A stretch of 64,000 bases of DNA, taken from assembly GCF_003710935.1 (NCBI RefSeq), contig NZ_RHHS01000048.1, positions 1-64,000 of the forward strand. The letters are read 5' to 3'. The notes beneath the pieces are model-generated. The model had not been told where the DNA came from. It was given only the letters and a program-made list of their open reading frames with translations, and searched no databases. The stretch comes from Brevibacillus gelatini (lineage in GTDB: Bacteria; Bacillota; Bacilli; Brevibacillales; Brevibacillaceae). A program made the translations under genes and the position numbers. How positions within the stretch are numbered: position 1 is the first letter of the stretch; each line of letters opens with the position of its first letter. Positions 62,211-64,000 of the stretch are shown one piece after another.

Positions 62211-64000
62211 TTACAGCACCTGAATTTCTGTACCTGGAGACAGCATTTTGAACAGTTCCTCGACGTTGATGCGGGCGGAATCGTCATTGAAAGAGCTGTC
62301 ACGGAACACAACGCGAAGCGGCTTGTCTTCCGCAATCTTTTTGATCACCGACTCCGGCACATCCTCGTCGAAACAAGCGACCAGGGAATTACCTGCCACG
62401 TAATGAACAGCTTTCCCCTCGACCAGTTTCGTTTCCATCGGCAGCGAAAGCTCTAAGCCGAGTTCTAGCATGACTTGTATGAGCAAATCTTCGCCAGTTC
62501 GGTCTTCTTTGATGTTGGAGACGAGATCAAACATATCGGCCTGTCTCAGCTTCTCCGGTGTGTAGTAGACGTCTTTCATGTTAGACGAATCCACACGGAA
62601 TACCCGGAAGCCGTAATCGATGTCCTTCATGGTTTCTTCCTTGATCTTCTTGGCGGCCCGACGAATGCGTTCTTTTCCGATTTCGCATATGTTTTTGTAT
62701 CCGGCTTTGTATGCATCCGAGTTTTCATCTGTCGGTTCCGGCAATTGCACCATAATGTATTTAAGGTGACCGGCGTCTTCAGCATTGAGCTGCATGACCG
62801 CATGGGCAGTCGTGGCAGAGCCAGAGAAAAAGTCTAGGATTATATCATTTTCCTTTGCAACAGTTTTTATTAAAGTTTTGATAAGGTCTACTGATTTGGG
62901 GGATTGGAACAGCTTCGACTTTTCTCCAAAGAGAGAAGAAAATGATGCCTGGCCCTTTTCTGTATAAAATAATTTGTCGTTAAATATCGTTTTAAGCATT
63001 TTAGTAGCACCTTCAGCGTAGCTTTTACGATAAATTTTCCACTGCCCGCTGGTACTCTGTTTAGCAGCCAATAAATGCTTTTCTCGAATCGCCTTAGCTT
63101 TTTCCCATGTCCAACATCCTTCGTAACCATCATCCCAAATGGGCTCAACCTTTATATATCCATTAACAAATTCAAGCGATATTTGTTTATTGTCCGGATT
63201 TACATATATTGGATAGAATAGGTTTTTTCGATTATGCTTTCCGAATTCTCTGTGAGTATTTCTTAACTCTAAAAGCCTGTATCTACCGTTTTCATCTATT
63301 TCAGGATATTCCGTTTCTATTTGATCCTTTTCTTTTTCAATTGAAAAGTACCCGTTTGGAAGGGTTGATTTTGAATAAACCAATATATATTCATGATTAG
63401 TTGCAAAATATTTGTCTTGTGATCTTCCTTTAGGATTACATAAATTAGTTATCTGAGCCACGAAATTTCCCGAAAAAATACTGTCACATATTTTCCTTAA
63501 ATTATCCACTTCATTATCATCGATACTTATAAAAATTACCCCATCTTCTCTCAATAAATCCCTCGCGACTTTGAGTCTAGAATACATCATCGTCAACCAA
63601 TCGCTGTGGAATCGGCCATTCGAAACAGGATTTGGAACCAGTCGGTTGCCTTCTTCATCCACCTGTCCCGATTCTTCCAGGTATTCTTCTCTAGACTCTC
63701 TGAAGTCGTCCTTGTAAATAAAATCCTTCCCAGTATTATACGGAGGGTCTATATAGATGCACTTGATTTTGTTCAAATACGATTCCCGCAACAACTTCAA
63801 CACATCAAGGTTGTCGCCTTCGATATACAAGTTTTGGGTGTTGTCCCAATCGACGCTATCTTCTTTAACCGGACGCAACGTCTTGTCGATGGGGGTGTTG
63901 GCGTTAAGGATGGCTAGTTTTTTACCCGGCCACGTTAGCTGATACCGCTCTTTGTCTCCCTCAACGAGAATGTCGGACAGTTCCTGTTTCAACAGGTCAA
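62211..64000 (-). CDS. mod: type III methyltransferase, Mod subunit (5' end cut off)
   Basis: About 594 residues are visible and the frame stays open to the window edge. Family members carry roughly 50 more N-terminal residues. The adenine-N6 methylase has D-P-P-Y-N-T-G before D-F-F-S-G-S-A-T-T, the beta-class order. The variable middle (about 150-370) is the target-recognition region. It modifies one strand of the asymmetric site and is also needed by Res for cleavage. The gap to res is short (14 bases), one operon. Confidence 0.93.
   Translation of the reverse strand, partial: DLLKQELSDILVEGDKERYQLTWPGKKLAILNANTPIDKTLRPVKEDSVDWDNTQNLYIEGDNLDVLKLLRESYLNKIKCIYIDPPYNTGKDFIYKDDFRESREEYLEESGQVDEEGNRLVPNPVSNGRFHSDWLTMMYSRLKVARDLLREDGVIFISIDDNEVDNLRKICDSIFSGNFVAQITNLCNPKGRSQDKYFATNHEYILVYSKSTLPNGYFSIEKEKDQIETEYPEIDENGRYRLLELRNTHREFGKHNRKNLFYPIYVNPDNKQISLEFVNGYIKVEPIWDDGYEGCWTWEKAKAIREKHLLAAKQSTSGQWKIYRKSYAEGATKMLKTIFNDKLFYTEKGQASFSSLFGEKSKLFQSPKSVDLIKTLIKTVAKENDIILDFFSGSATTAHAVMQLNAEDAGHLKYIMVQLPEPTDENSDAYKAGYKNICEIGKERIRRAAKKIKEETMKDIDYGFRVFRVDSSNMKDVYYTPEKLRQADMFDLVSNIKEDRTGEDLLIQVMLELGLELSLPMETKLVEGKAVHYVAGNSLVACFDEDVPESVIKKIAEDKPLRVVFRDSSFNDDSARINVEELFKMLSPGTEIQVL

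Noticed and set aside
1..64000. CRISPR arrays, rRNA genes, complete insertion sequences
   Set aside because: No regularly spaced short repeats, no rRNA-like sequence, and no transposase frame with terminal inverted repeats were found by reading.

Overview
The window looks like chromosome of an aerobic, spore-forming Firmicute of the Brevibacillus/Paenibacillaceae type (inference). The signs are a Spo0E-like phosphatase, a GerE-sized LuxR protein, YitT and YwiC families, a family II pyrophosphatase, an FNR with the Bacillus-type C-terminal cysteine cluster, AGGAGG ribosome sites and frequent TTG/GTG starts. No ribosomal RNA, complete insertion sequence or CRISPR array was seen.

Layout. 1-3.4 kb is an accessory patch: a SUKH/SMI1 protein, a TPR protein divergent from a 44-residue secreted pro-peptide (a possible Rap/Phr-like signalling pair), and a tyrosine recombinase beside a tRNA cluster (Ser-GGA, Glu-TTC, Val-TAC, Leu-CAG). 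4-12 kb holds a tiny phospholipase A2-like protein, thiM, rtcB divergent from a pair of WYL-domain regulators, and a cell-wall amidase. 12-20 kb holds yitT behind a structured leader, a cobalamin uptake operon (btuF-btuC-btuD-cobU) under a B12 riboswitch, a MerR/TipAS regulator, ppaC and an APH-family kinase. 20.6-24.8 kb carries hsdM and hsdS without a nearby hsdR, next to a SEC-C/HEPN-like protein.

24.9-36.1 kb is an anaerobic nitrogen-oxide block: a NarI-like membrane subunit, a molybdopterin nitrate reductase, a 4Fe-4S subunit, a Rieske protein and two small proteins in one operon, plus Fnr, a NarK transporter fused to a PAS domain, two hemerythrin-like proteins and Hcp. FNR boxes lie at about -41.5 from matching -10 elements in front of the nitrate reductase operon, the hemerythrin gene and hcp. 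A similar box precedes an uncharacterised 84-residue protein. Together they look like one oxygen-controlled regulon for nitrate respiration and nitrosative stress.

36-48 kb is general metabolism and signalling: a HAD phosphatase, an Lrp regulator divergent from an EamA exporter, a His-rich FixH/YtkA-like protein, a leucine-rich-repeat surface protein, a PAS-GGDEF-EAL protein overlapping a Spo0E-like gene, a membrane chemoreceptor and several small secreted proteins. 48.7-49.6 kb is a decayed phage lysis region.

50.2-64 kb is a genomic island. Its left edge is the 3' half of a tRNA-Val(GAC), broken at the anticodon loop. The island has two modules, each ending in a copy of the same ~135-bp repeat: first a 1255-residue multidomain protein with a 289-residue membrane protein (not recognised as a described system), then a type III restriction-modification operon (mod-res) running into SIR2 and HerA genes. 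Both modules look like anti-phage defence. mod runs off the right edge of the window.
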